A stretch of DNA of 64,000 nt, from assembly GCF_000719345.1 (NCBI RefSeq), contig NZ_JOFX01000026.1, forward strand, positions 25,933 to 89,932, read 5' to 3'. This DNA is from Streptomyces sp. NRRL F-2664. Lineage in GTDB: Bacteria; Actinomycetota; Actinomycetes; Streptomycetales; Streptomycetaceae. The notes beneath the pieces were generated by a model that was given only the letters and a program-made list of their open reading frames with translations, was not told where the DNA came from and searched no databases. Shown piece by piece: positions 8,252 through 15,705 of this stretch (positions are counted from its first letter, which is position 1; the number at the start of each line of letters is the position of its first letter). A program made the position numbers and the translations under genes.

Positions 8252-9100
8252 ATGCTCACAGAAGTGATCGCGACCCGCTATGTGACGCCCCTGCGCGAGG
8301 GCGGCTCGCTCCCCGGGATCGTCGAGGCCGACGACCTCGGCACCTACGTCATGAAGTTCACCGGTGCCGGCCAGGGCCGCAAGACCCTGGTCGCCGAGGT
8401 CGTCTGCGGCCGCCTGGCCCAGCGGCTGGGGCTGAGGGTCCCCACCCTGGTGCGGATGCAGCTCGACCCCGTGATCGGGCTCGCCGAGCCCGACCAGGAG
8501 GTCCAGGAACTGCTCAAGGCCAGCGGCGGCCTCAACCTCGGCATGGACTACCTGCCCGGTTCCCTCGGCTTCGACCCGCTCGCGTACCGGGTGGACCCGG
8601 CCGAGGCCGGGCGCGTGGTCTGGTTCGACGCCCTGATCAACAACGTCGACCGGTCCTGGCGCAACCCGAACATGCTGGTCTGGCACGGTGACCTCTGGCT
8701 CATCGACCACGGCGCCACCATGATCTGGCACCACAACTGGCCCACGGCACAGGCCGCCGCCGCCAAGCCCTACAACGCCTCCGACCACGTGCTGGCCCCC
8801 GTGGGCCCGGACATCGAGGCGGCGGCCGCCGCACTCGCCCCGCTGGTCACCGAGGAACTGCTCACCGAGGTCACCGCCGAGGTCCCGGACGAGTGGCTGG
8901 TCGACGAGCCGGGCTTCGACTCCACCGACGCGCTGCGCCGCGCCTACGTGGAGGCGCTGCTGCCGCGCGCGGCCACGATCCACGAGAGGATCTCGCTGGA
9001 GGCCGAGGTGAAGGCGTCGGCCGGACCTCCCGGCTGGCTCACCGACCACCTGCCGGAATGGCCCCACAAGACCGACAAGAAGAAGAGCGGCGACGAGTGA
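8252..9100 (+). CDS. HipA-like kinase
   Basis: 282-residue protein of the HipA/PI-kinase-like group, shorter than canonical HipA (about 440) and without an N-terminal HipB-like or N-lobe extension. The N-lobe reads GGSLPGIVEADDLGTYVMKF followed by a glycine loop TGAGQGRKTL. The catalytic segment is FDALINNVDRSWRNPN with Asp133 as base and Asn138/Asn140 as ligands; the metal-binding Asp152 lies in WLIDHGA. Canonical HipA phosphorylates glutamyl-tRNA synthetase; the target here is unknown. Its stop overlaps the GTG of the DUF3037 gene by two bases, so the pair is translationally coupled. A toxin role is possible but not shown. Confidence 0.85.
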   Translation: MLTEVIATRYVTPLREGGSLPGIVEADDLGTYVMKFTGAGQGRKTLVAEVVCGRLAQRLGLRVPTLVRMQLDPVIGLAEPDQEVQELLKASGGLNLGMDYLPGSLGFDPLAYRVDPAEAGRVVWFDALINNVDRSWRNPNMLVWHGDLWLIDHGATMIWHHNWPTAQAAAAKPYNASDHVLAPVGPDIEAAAAALAPLVTEELLTEVTAEVPDEWLVDEPGFDSTDALRRAYVEALLPRAATIHERISLEAEVKASAGPPGWLTDHLPEWPHKTDKKKSGDE

Positions 9101-9480
9101 CCGAGCGGGACGTGTTCGAGTACGCACTGGTGCGCGTGGTGCCCCGGATGGAACGCGGCGAGTGTTTCAACGCCGGCGTGATCGTCTACTGCCGGGCGCA
9201 CTCCTACGTCGCCGCGCGCACCCACCTCGACGAGGCGAAGCTCCTCGCGCTGGACCCGGCGGCCGACGTGGCCGGCGTACGGGCCGCCCTGCGCGGGGTG
9301 GAAGGCGTGTGCGGCGGCGGGGAAGCGGCGGGACAGGCGGCGGGGGACGACGCGGGGCGCCGGTTCCGCTGGCTGATCGCCCCGCGCAGCACCGTGGTCC
9401 AGCCCGGGCCGGTGCACACCGGCCTGACGGCCGACCCCGCGGCGGAGGTGGAGCGGCTGCTGGACCTCCTGGTGCGCTGA
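9097..9480 (+). CDS. DUF3037 protein, partner of HipA-like kinase
   Basis: 127-residue protein with the DUF3037 pattern: N-terminal YALVRVVPRMERGECFNAGV, then IVYCRAHSYVAARTHLDEAK, and C-terminal FRWLIAPRSTVVQPGPVHTG. GTG 9097 overlaps the kinase stop (GTGA), which fixes the start. DUF3037 genes commonly follow HipA-like kinase genes; whether this protein inhibits, activates or is phosphorylated by the kinase is not known. It has no DNA-binding motif, unlike HipB. A low-complexity Gly/Ala stretch (residues 70-85) separates two conserved halves. Confidence 0.85.
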   Translation: MTERDVFEYALVRVVPRMERGECFNAGVIVYCRAHSYVAARTHLDEAKLLALDPAADVAGVRAALRGVEGVCGGGEAAGQAAGDDAGRRFRWLIAPRSTVVQPGPVHTGLTADPAAEVERLLDLLVR

Positions 9481-9511
9481 CCGCCCGCCGCAGCGCACGG
9501 GCCGGTCGCCG

Positions 9512-9540
9512 TTGACACGGGGTGCCAGGGCTCCTAGCGT
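9512..9540 (+). promoter_or_regulatory. Vegetative-type promoter of the SDR genes
   Basis: TTGACA at 9512-9517 and TAGCGT at 9535-9540 with an ideal 17-base spacer match the Streptomyces principal sigma factor (HrdB) consensus. It lies 71 bases before the SDR start at 9612. Downstream at 9559-9572 is TAAGCGGTTGCTCA, a partial dyad of the TetR-operator type, which could be a control site. Confidence 0.8.
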
Positions 9541-9611
9541 CTCCTCAGCTGAAGCTACTAAGCGGTTGCTCACCTCTGGGCGGCCGTGTCTCTAGGGCGA
9601 GGAGAACCAGC

Positions 9612-10373
9612 ATGTCCACCACCGAGCAGCGCGTCGCGATCGTGACCGGGGCGGCCCGGGGCATCGGCGCGGCCACCGCCGTGCGCCTGGCCGCCGAGGG
9701 CCGCGCCGTCGCCGTACTCGACCTCGACGAGGCGGCCTGCAAGGACACCGTCGAGGCCATCACGGCGGCCGGCGGCCGGGCGCTGGCGGTCGGCTGCGAC
9801 GTCTCGGACGGCGCCCAGGTGGAGGCGGCCGTCGAGCGCGTCGCCGCCGAACTCGGCGCTCCCACCATCCTGGTCAACAACGCCGGTGTGCTGCGCGACA
9901 ATCTGCTCTTCAAGATGAGCGAGTCCGACTGGGACACCGTCATGAACGTGCACCTGCGCGGTGCCTTCCTGATGTCGAAGGCGTGTCAGAAGTACATGGT
10001 GGAGGCGAAGTTCGGCCGCATCGTGAACCTCTCCAGCAGCTCGGCCCTCGGCAACCGCGGCCAGGTCAACTACTCCGCGGCCAAGGCCGGTCTGCAGGGC
10101 TTCACCAAGACCCTCGCCATCGAGCTCGGCAAGTTCGGCGTCACCGCCAACGCGGTCGCGCCCGGCTTCATCGTCACCGAGATGACCGCCCAGACGGCCG
10201 CCCGCGTCGGCATGGGCTTCGAGGACTTCCAGGCGGCCGCGGCCACCCAGATCCCGGTGCAGCGCGTCGGCCGTCCGGACGACATCGCCAACGCCATCGC
10301 CTTCTTCACCGGTGAGGCCGCCGGCTTCGTCTCCGGCCAGGTCATGTACGTGGCCGGCGGCCCCCTCAACTGA
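9612..10373 (+). CDS. FabG-like SDR, probable 3-oxoacyl-ACP reductase type
   Basis: 253-residue classical short-chain dehydrogenase/reductase. NAD(P)-binding motif VTGAARGIGAATAVRLA at the N-terminus, NNAGV motif, catalytic Ser in VNLSSSSALG and YSAAK (Tyr-x-x-x-Lys), then APGFIVTEM. These match FabG-type reductases of acyl chains, although it is not in a fatty acid synthase cluster. ATG 9612 has GGCGAGGAG upstream and follows a good promoter. The next SDR gene starts 28 bases downstream in the same direction, so the two likely form an operon. Substrate is inferred only from family resemblance. Confidence 0.88.
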   Translation: MSTTEQRVAIVTGAARGIGAATAVRLAAEGRAVAVLDLDEAACKDTVEAITAAGGRALAVGCDVSDGAQVEAAVERVAAELGAPTILVNNAGVLRDNLLFKMSESDWDTVMNVHLRGAFLMSKACQKYMVEAKFGRIVNLSSSSALGNRGQVNYSAAKAGLQGFTKTLAIELGKFGVTANAVAPGFIVTEMTAQTAARVGMGFEDFQAAAATQIPVQRVGRPDDIANAIAFFTGEAAGFVSGQVMYVAGGPLN

Positions 10374-10401
10374 CGCGACCGACGAGAGGCAGGCGTACGC
10401 C

Positions 10402-11163
10402 ATGACATACAGCGGTACCGACAGCGGCAGGGTCGCGCTGATCACCGGAGCGAGCCGGGGCATCGGCTACGGCATCGCCGAGACGCTGGTCGCCCGGGGC
10501 GACCGGCTCTGCATCACCGGGCGCAACGAGGAGGCCCTCAAGGAGGCCGTGGAGCGCCTCGGGGCGGACCGGGTGATCGGGGTGGCGGGGAAGGCGCACG
10601 ACGAGGCCCACCAGGCCCACGCCGTCGAGCGCACGATGGAGGCCTTCGGCCGGGTCGACTTCCTCGTGAACAACGCGGGCACCAATCCGGTCTTCGGACC
10701 GATCGCGGACCTGGACCTCGGGGTCGCGCGCAAGGTCTTCGAGACCAATGTGATCTCGGCGCTGGGCTTCGCCCAGCGGACCTGGCACGCCTGGCAGAAG
10801 GAGAACGGCGGGGCGATCGTGAACATCGCCTCGATCGCCGGGGTCTCCGCCTCGCCCTTCATCGGCGCGTACGGGATGAGCAAGGCCGCCATGGTCAACC
10901 TCACCCTCCAGCTCGCCCACGAGATGGCGCCCGGCGTCCGGGTCAACGCGATCGCCCCGGCGGTGGTCAAGACGAAGTTCGCCCAGGCGCTCTACGAGGG
11001 CCGGGAGCAGGAGGCCGCGGCGGCCTACCCGCTCGGCCGGCTCGGGCTTCCGGAGGACATCGGCGGGGCCGCGGCGTTTCTTACATCTGCACAAGCGGAA
11101 TGGATCACGGGGCAAACTCTGGTCGTCGACGGTGGGATGTTCCTCAATGCCGGGGTGCACTGA
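10402..11163 (+). CDS. SDR family oxidoreductase
   Basis: 253-residue short-chain dehydrogenase, second gene of a pair. It shows ITGASRGIGYGIAETL, NNAGTNPVFGPI, the catalytic region VNIASIAGVSASPFIGAYGMSKAAM (Ser, Tyr, Lys) and the C-terminal GQTLVVDGGMF. It is clearly a different paralogue from its upstream neighbour rather than a duplicate of it. Related actinobacterial proteins are annotated as acyl-reductases or glucose dehydrogenase-like; the substrate is not determinable. ATG 10402 is preceded by GAGAGGCAGG. A strong hairpin lies about 70 bases beyond the stop. Confidence 0.88.
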   Translation: MTYSGTDSGRVALITGASRGIGYGIAETLVARGDRLCITGRNEEALKEAVERLGADRVIGVAGKAHDEAHQAHAVERTMEAFGRVDFLVNNAGTNPVFGPIADLDLGVARKVFETNVISALGFAQRTWHAWQKENGGAIVNIASIAGVSASPFIGAYGMSKAAMVNLTLQLAHEMAPGVRVNAIAPAVVKTKFAQALYEGREQEAAAAYPLGRLGLPEDIGGAAAFLTSAQAEWITGQTLVVDGGMFLNAGVH

Positions 11164-11231
11164 CCGATAATCGGACGAATTTGCCTCCGAAAGGGAGGAA
11201 AATGCGTACCGAATAGGCACGGAACCGGTCA

Positions 11232-11271
11232 AGTGCCTCACGAAACCAACCCATTGGATTCGTGAGGCACT
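11232..11271. promoter_or_regulatory. 13-bp inverted repeat inside the promoter of the binding-protein gene
   Basis: AGTGCCTCACGAA (11232-11244) and its exact complement (11259-11271) flank a 14-base centre that itself can extend the stem (CCAA/TTGG). It is 69 bases after the SDR stop, so it may terminate that operon. The right arm also sits between a possible -35 (TTGGAT, 11254-11259) and -10 (TAGGGT, 11276-11281) of the downstream gene, which would suit an operator. Confidence 0.65.
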
Positions 11272-11315
11272 GCGGTAGGGTCTGCCGCACCCCTGGCTGA
11301 TCGAGGAGCGTGCAC

Positions 11316-12899
11316 GTGTTCAACCGGACCAGATGCCTGCAGATCACTGCGGCCCTTGCGTCCATATCCCTGCTCGCCGGATGCGGCCTGCTGTCGGATG
11401 ACGACGGCGAGGAAGCGAAGCGGATCGTCGTCGGGACCACGAGCGCGCCGAGCACCCTCGACCCCGCCGCGGCGTGGGACGGCTCCTGGGAGCTCTACCG
11501 GAACGTCTACCAGACCCTGCTGGCCTTCCCGACGGGCTCCACCAAGCCCCAGCCGGACGCCGCGCAGAACTGCGAGTTCACCGACGGCGCGAGCCAGGCC
11601 TACCGGTGCACCCTGCGCAAGGGCCTGAAGTTCTCCAACGGGGAACCCCTCGACGCCAAGGCCGTCAAGCACTCCCTCGACCGGATCCGCACGATCGGCT
11701 CCAAGGTCGGCCCGAAGGACCTCTTCGGCAGCCTCGACAAGATCGAGACCCCGGACGCGCTGACCGTGGTCTTCCACCTGAAGACCTCGGACGCCACCTT
11801 CCCGTACGTCCTCGGCTCGCCCGCGGCGTCGCTGGTCGCGCCCAAGGACTACCCCGCCGACAAGGTCCGCGAGGACGGCAGGATCACCGGCTCGGGCCCC
11901 TACCTGCTGGACTCGTACAAGGAGGGCGGCGAAGCCGTCCTCTCCGAGAACAAGGGCTACTCCGGCTTCGCGAACCGCCAGAACAAGGGCGTGACCATCC
12001 GCTACTACGCGGACTCCCAGAAGATGGTCGCGGACCTCAAGGCCAAGGAGCTGGACGCCACCTACCGAGGCCTCTCCGCCCCCCAGATCACCGAGCTCCA
12101 GAGCCCCGACGCGCACAACCTGGGCGTCCAGGTCGTGGAGAACGTCGGCGCCGAGATCCGCTACCTGGTCTTCAACCCGAAGGACCCGGCGGTCAACAAG
12201 CCCGCGGTCCGCCAGGCCATCGCCCAGATCATCGACCGCGGCACCCTCGTCTCCAAGGTCTACCAGGGCACCGCCGAGCCGCTGTACTCGATGGTCCCCA
12301 AGGGCGTGGTCGGCCACAAGACGCCGTTCTACGACAAGTACGGCGCCGCGGACGTGGGCAAGGCCAAGAAGATCCTCAAGGACGCCGGGATCAACCAGCC
12401 CGTCGACCTCACCTTCTGGTACACCACCGACCGCTACGGCTCCTCGACGGCGGAGGAGTTCACCGAGCTCAAGCGCCAGCTGGACGAGAGCGGCCTGTTC
12501 CGGATCACCCTGCGCAGCCAGCCCTGGAAGACCTTCCAGGAGGGCTACAAGAGCCAGGAGTACCCGGTCTTCGGCCGCGGCTGGTTCCCCGACTTCCCGG
12601 ACCCCGACAACTTCATCGCGCCGTTCGTCGGCAAGGAGAACGCGGTCGGCACCCCGTACGAGCAGAACGAGATCCTGACCGACCTGCTGCCCAAGTCCCG
12701 CCGCGACGGCGACCGCTCCTCCGGTGTCCAGCAGTTCGAGAAGGCCCAGCAGATCTTCGCCGAGGACGTCCGGCTGCTGCCGCTGTGGCAGGGCAAGCTG
12801 TACGTCGCCGCACGGGAGGACATCGCGGGCGCCGAGCGCGCCCTCGACCCGCAGACCGCCATGCAGATGTGGGAGCTGTACCGCAAGACCAGCTGGTAG
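11316..12899 (+). CDS. ABC transporter substrate-binding lipoprotein, family 5 (oligopeptide/DppA type)
   Basis: 527-residue extracellular solute-binding protein. Residues 1-22 are a lipoprotein signal with lipobox LLAGC, so the mature protein is anchored by a diacyl-Cys. The rest matches SBP family 5: IVVGTTSAPSTLDPAAAWDG near the N-terminus, CTLRKGLKFSNGEPLDAKAV, and the C-terminal RLLPLWQGKLYVAAREDI. Such proteins bind peptides, nickel or sugars-peptides outside the membrane. No permease or ATPase gene is beside it, so it is an orphan that must use transporter subunits encoded elsewhere. GTG 11316 was preferred over GTG 11310 because GAGGAG sits at the right distance. Confidence 0.92.
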   Translation: MFNRTRCLQITAALASISLLAGCGLLSDDDGEEAKRIVVGTTSAPSTLDPAAAWDGSWELYRNVYQTLLAFPTGSTKPQPDAAQNCEFTDGASQAYRCTLRKGLKFSNGEPLDAKAVKHSLDRIRTIGSKVGPKDLFGSLDKIETPDALTVVFHLKTSDATFPYVLGSPAASLVAPKDYPADKVREDGRITGSGPYLLDSYKEGGEAVLSENKGYSGFANRQNKGVTIRYYADSQKMVADLKAKELDATYRGLSAPQITELQSPDAHNLGVQVVENVGAEIRYLVFNPKDPAVNKPAVRQAIAQIIDRGTLVSKVYQGTAEPLYSMVPKGVVGHKTPFYDKYGAADVGKAKKILKDAGINQPVDLTFWYTTDRYGSSTAEEFTELKRQLDESGLFRITLRSQPWKTFQEGYKSQEYPVFGRGWFPDFPDPDNFIAPFVGKENAVGTPYEQNEILTDLLPKSRRDGDRSSGVQQFEKAQQIFAEDVRLLPLWQGKLYVAAREDIAGAERALDPQTAMQMWELYRKTSW

Positions 12900-13001
12900 C
12901 GGCGGTGCCGCCCGGGCGATCGCCACGGGCGGCCGACGCGTTGTCAGTGGCCCCCGGTAGGTTCTGAGCAGTTGCACGAACTTGTACCGGAGGTTGTCGC
13001 C

Positions 13002-13679
13002 GTGACCCAGATGCTGCCCGAGTCCTGGCTCCCCGTCCTCGGCGGGGAGCTGGACCAGCCCTACTTCAAAGAGCTCATCGAGTTCGTCGAGAAGGAGCGG
13101 GCGAACGGGCCGGTCTACCCGCCCCGCGAGCAGGTGTTCGCGGCACTGGACGCCACCCCCTTCGACCGGGTGAAGGTGCTCGTCCTCGGCCAGGACCCCT
13201 ACCACGGCGCCGGCCAGGGCCACGGCCTGTGCTTCTCCGTGCGGCCCGGGGTCAAGACCCCGCCCTCGCTGCGCAACATCTACAAGGAGATGAAGGAGGA
13301 GCTCGGCCTGGAGGTCCCGGACAACGGGTACCTGATGCCGTGGGCCGAGCAGGGCGTCCTGCTGCTCAACGCGGTGCTCACCGTCCGCGAGGCCGAGCCG
13401 AACTCGCACAAGGGCAAGGGCTGGGAGAAGTTCACCGACGCCGTGATCCGGGCGGTGTCCGAGCGGCCCGACCCGGCCGTGTTCGTCCTGTGGGGCGCCT
13501 ACGCCCAGAAGAAGATCCCGCTCATCGACGCGGAGCGGCACGTGATCGTCAAGGGCGCCCACCCCTCGCCGCTGTCGGCCAAGAAGTTCTTCGGGTCCCG
13601 GCCCTTCACGCAGATCAACGAGGCCGTTGCCGCGCAGGGGCATGAGCCGATCGACTGGCGGATCCCGGACCTCGGCTGA
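13002..13679 (+). CDS. ung: Uracil-DNA glycosylase, family 1
   Basis: 225-residue family-1 UDG that removes uracil from DNA in base-excision repair. The catalytic water-activating motif GQDPYHGAGQGHGLCFSV, the PPSLRNIYKE loop and the minor-groove/DNA intercalation motif GAHPSPLSAKKFFGSRPF are all intact, and length equals the family norm. GTG 13002 (CCGGAGG upstream at about 8 bases) gives MTQMLPESWLPVLGGELDQP; an in-frame TTG at 12972 is less likely. A second, unrelated uracil/mismatch glycosylase gene lies at 53493-54047. Confidence 0.96.
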   Translation: MTQMLPESWLPVLGGELDQPYFKELIEFVEKERANGPVYPPREQVFAALDATPFDRVKVLVLGQDPYHGAGQGHGLCFSVRPGVKTPPSLRNIYKEMKEELGLEVPDNGYLMPWAEQGVLLLNAVLTVREAEPNSHKGKGWEKFTDAVIRAVSERPDPAVFVLWGAYAQKKIPLIDAERHVIVKGAHPSPLSAKKFFGSRPFTQINEAVAAQGHEPIDWRIPDLG

Positions 13680-13773
13680 CGTCCCACCGCGCCTCGGCGC
13701 CATCGCGGGCACCTCCGGCTAGCTTCGTGACGACCGGACCGGAGCAGGTCCGGCAGAGCGAGCCGGAGGCGCC

Positions 13774-14355
13774 GTGACCGAGCAGCAGGAGGCGTCGGAG
13801 GACGCCGTCATGACCAGGATCGGCCAGGCGGTCATCCTGCTGCACGCCGGCGACCGCGAGGAGGCCCGCAACCGGCTCGGTGAGATCTGGCAGGAGATCG
13901 GGGAGGAGGGCGACTGCCTGCACCGCTGCACCCTCGCCCACTACATGGCCGACGCCCAGGACGACCCGGCCGACGAGCTGGCCTGGGACCTGCGGGCCCT
14001 GACCGCCGCCGACGCGGTGCGGGACGGGCCGGGGGAGGGGCCGGCCGACCCGGACGGGCCGGGCGAGAGGCCGGCCGGCGGGAGCGGCCGTGGGGACGGG
14101 CGTCCCGTGCAGCGGGAACCGCGTCTCGCGATGCGCGTCTTCTACCCCTCACTGCACCTCAGCCTGGCCGCCGACTACCTGAAGCTCCAGCGGCCGGATG
14201 CCGCCCGGGTCCACCTGGCGCGGGCCCGAGCAGCCGCCGGGGCCCTGGCCGACGACGGCTACGGCAACGGCGTACGGGCCGCCCTCGCACGGCTGGAGCG
14301 CCGCCTCGCCGAGGAGCCGGGCCCCGGCCCCCGGCCCTTTCCCGAACAGGCATAG
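13774..14355 (+). CDS. Hypothetical TPR-like protein
   Basis: 193-residue cytoplasmic protein. The N-terminal half (VMTRIGQAVILLHAGDREEA, then RNRLGEIWQEIGEEGDCLHR and CTLAHYMAD) and the C-terminal half (VFYPSLHLSLAADYLKLQRP followed by DAARVHLARAR) look like helical hairpin repeats of tetratricopeptide type, separated by a Gly/Pro/Asp-rich linker (about residues 85-115). Similar proteins are widespread in Streptomyces but without known role. GTG 13774 with GGAGG six bases upstream. Function unknown; possible protein-protein scaffold. It ends just before a long inverted repeat. Confidence 0.75.
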   Translation: MTEQQEASEDAVMTRIGQAVILLHAGDREEARNRLGEIWQEIGEEGDCLHRCTLAHYMADAQDDPADELAWDLRALTAADAVRDGPGEGPADPDGPGERPAGGSGRGDGRPVQREPRLAMRVFYPSLHLSLAADYLKLQRPDAARVHLARARAAAGALADDGYGNGVRAALARLERRLAEEPGPGPRPFPEQA

Positions 14356-14389
14356 AGGGCCCACCGGGCGCTCGGGCACGGCACCGCCC

Positions 14390-14452
14390 AGGGCGCGTCT
14401 TTCGGATCATGCCGGGCTCGCGGCGCCCGGCCTGATCCAAAGGACACGCCCT
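14390..14452. repeat. Long inverted repeat between convergent genes
   Basis: Two 28-base arms (14390-14417 and 14425-14452) match at 24 of 28 positions around a 7-base loop. The arm begins AGGGCG(C/T)GTC and contains GGATCA. It probably acts as a bidirectional terminator. The last bases provide two bases of the TAG stop codon of the minus-strand lipoprotein gene. The length and partial arm divergence resemble dispersed palindromic elements of Streptomyces rather than a simple terminator (inference). Confidence 0.75.
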
Positions 14453-14990
14453 AGCCGCCGTGGACGCCCCCGCAGATCCGGGCCTCCGGGCTGTCGGGGT
14501 GCCAGCGGCCGTGCCGACGGCCGAGGGCGCAGACGTCGGCGGGCCGCACCGGCAGCTTCCGCATCAGCTCGCGCTCGGCCTCGGTGCCGGGCCGGGCCGG
14601 GCGCCGGGGGCCGTCAGGACGCCCCGCGGCGGGCTCGGCCGCCCGCCCGGGCTCCGGAACGTCGGGCACCGGCGGGGCGTCCCGCACGGCCCCTCCCGAG
14701 GCGCCCTGTGCGGGGCGCTGCAAAGCCCCTGCGCCGGGCGCACCGGACGCGGGCCGCCCGGGCCGCTCCGGTGCCCCCTCCACGGCCTCCAGCGCCTCCA
14801 GGGCGGGGGCCCGGACGGCCACGGGGTCGGTGCCCGGCCCGCCGCGCGGCTCGTGCCGGGGCGGGACACCCGCGGCGGGGTTCGCCGCGGGCTGCACGGG
14901 TCCGGGGCTCACTTGGACGCAGCCGGAGACCGCCGAAACGGCGCAGGCGACTCCGAGCAGCAGCTTTGTCGTGGTTCGCGTTGGATGCAC
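14451..14990 (-). CDS. Pro/Ala-rich putative lipoprotein
   Basis: 179-residue protein starting at GTG 14990 (MHPTRTTTKLLLGVACAVSA). A hydrophobic segment leads to the lipobox VSGC, so a membrane-anchored extracellular lipoprotein is likely. The middle is a low-complexity Pro/Ala/Gly-rich spacer (about residues 35-135). The C-terminal 40 residues are compact and look conserved: ERELMRKLPVRPADVCALGR then HGRWHPDSPEARICGG, with two cysteines that may form a disulfide. No family recognised. Spacer plus short globular tip suggests a cell-wall-spanning tether (inference). Confidence 0.65.
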   Translation of the reverse strand: MHPTRTTTKLLLGVACAVSAVSGCVQVSPGPVQPAANPAAGVPPRHEPRGGPGTDPVAVRAPALEALEAVEGAPERPGRPASGAPGAGALQRPAQGASGGAVRDAPPVPDVPEPGRAAEPAAGRPDGPRRPARPGTEAERELMRKLPVRPADVCALGRRHGRWHPDSPEARICGGVHGG

Positions 14991-15110
14991 CCGAGCAACT
15001 CTGCTGCCTGCGGACCCCGTTGCGAAAACCGGGAGCCCGTATTCACCCCGCACGGGTGACGGACGACGGGTGACCGGGGGATCGCCGGCCCCACCGGGCC
15101 GTCCGCCGGC

Positions 15111-15635
15111 TCATTCGCCGGTGGCGCCGTCTATCTGCTCGCGCAGCAGGTCCGCGTGGCCGTTGTGGCGCGCGTACTCCTCGATCATGTGGGTGTAGAC
15201 CCAGCGCAGGCTGAACACCTCGCCGCGGTGGTGGCTCCCGGCCTCCGACACCGCGTCCAGCGACCGGCCCGCCGCGGCCTGCCGTGCCCGTTCGACCTCC
15301 GCCCGCCACACCGGCTCGGTCTCGGCCCAGGTGGCCGCCTCGGTGAAGTGGAAGTCGCCGTCCCGGTCCTCGTCGGTGACATACAGATCGGGGAGGTCCT
15401 CGCCGAGCATGATCTCGCGGAACCAGTACCGTTCCACCTCCGCCATGTGCCGTACGAGCCCGAGGAGGCTCAACTCCGAGGGCGCGAGCGGGGTCCTGCG
15501 CAGCTGCTCGTCCGGCAGCCCCTCGCACTTCCACAGGAGGGTGGCGCGGTGGTAGTCGAGCCACCCGTCGAGCATCTCCCGCTCGTCGGCGGTGGTGGAG
15601 GGTTCGGCACGGTGTGATCCTGAACTGGTGGTCAT
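15111..15635 (-). CDS. DinB-fold protein, DUF664 (mycothiol-dependent enzyme type)
   Basis: 174-residue four-helix protein of the DinB/DUF664 group. Features: LDGWLDYHRATLLWKCEGL near the N-terminus, LGLVRHMAEVERYWF with the first metal-ligand His, and VYTHMIEEYARHNGHADLLR carrying the others. Members are thought to be thiol S-transferases using mycothiol with a metal centre; substrate unknown. The start at 15635 (MTTSSGSHRAEPSTTADERE) is chosen over an in-frame ATG 33 bases upstream. Divergent from the Gfo/Idh/MocA oxidoreductase. Confidence 0.85.
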   Translation of the reverse strand: MTTSSGSHRAEPSTTADEREMLDGWLDYHRATLLWKCEGLPDEQLRRTPLAPSELSLLGLVRHMAEVERYWFREIMLGEDLPDLYVTDEDRDGDFHFTEAATWAETEPVWRAEVERARQAAAGRSLDAVSEAGSHHRGEVFSLRWVYTHMIEEYARHNGHADLLREQIDGATGE

Positions 15636-15705
15636 GGGCCCATCCTGGGCGAACAGAGCCCCCACCACCAGGGATTAAGCTGCCAGGAGCCCACAAGGAC
15701 CGAAT

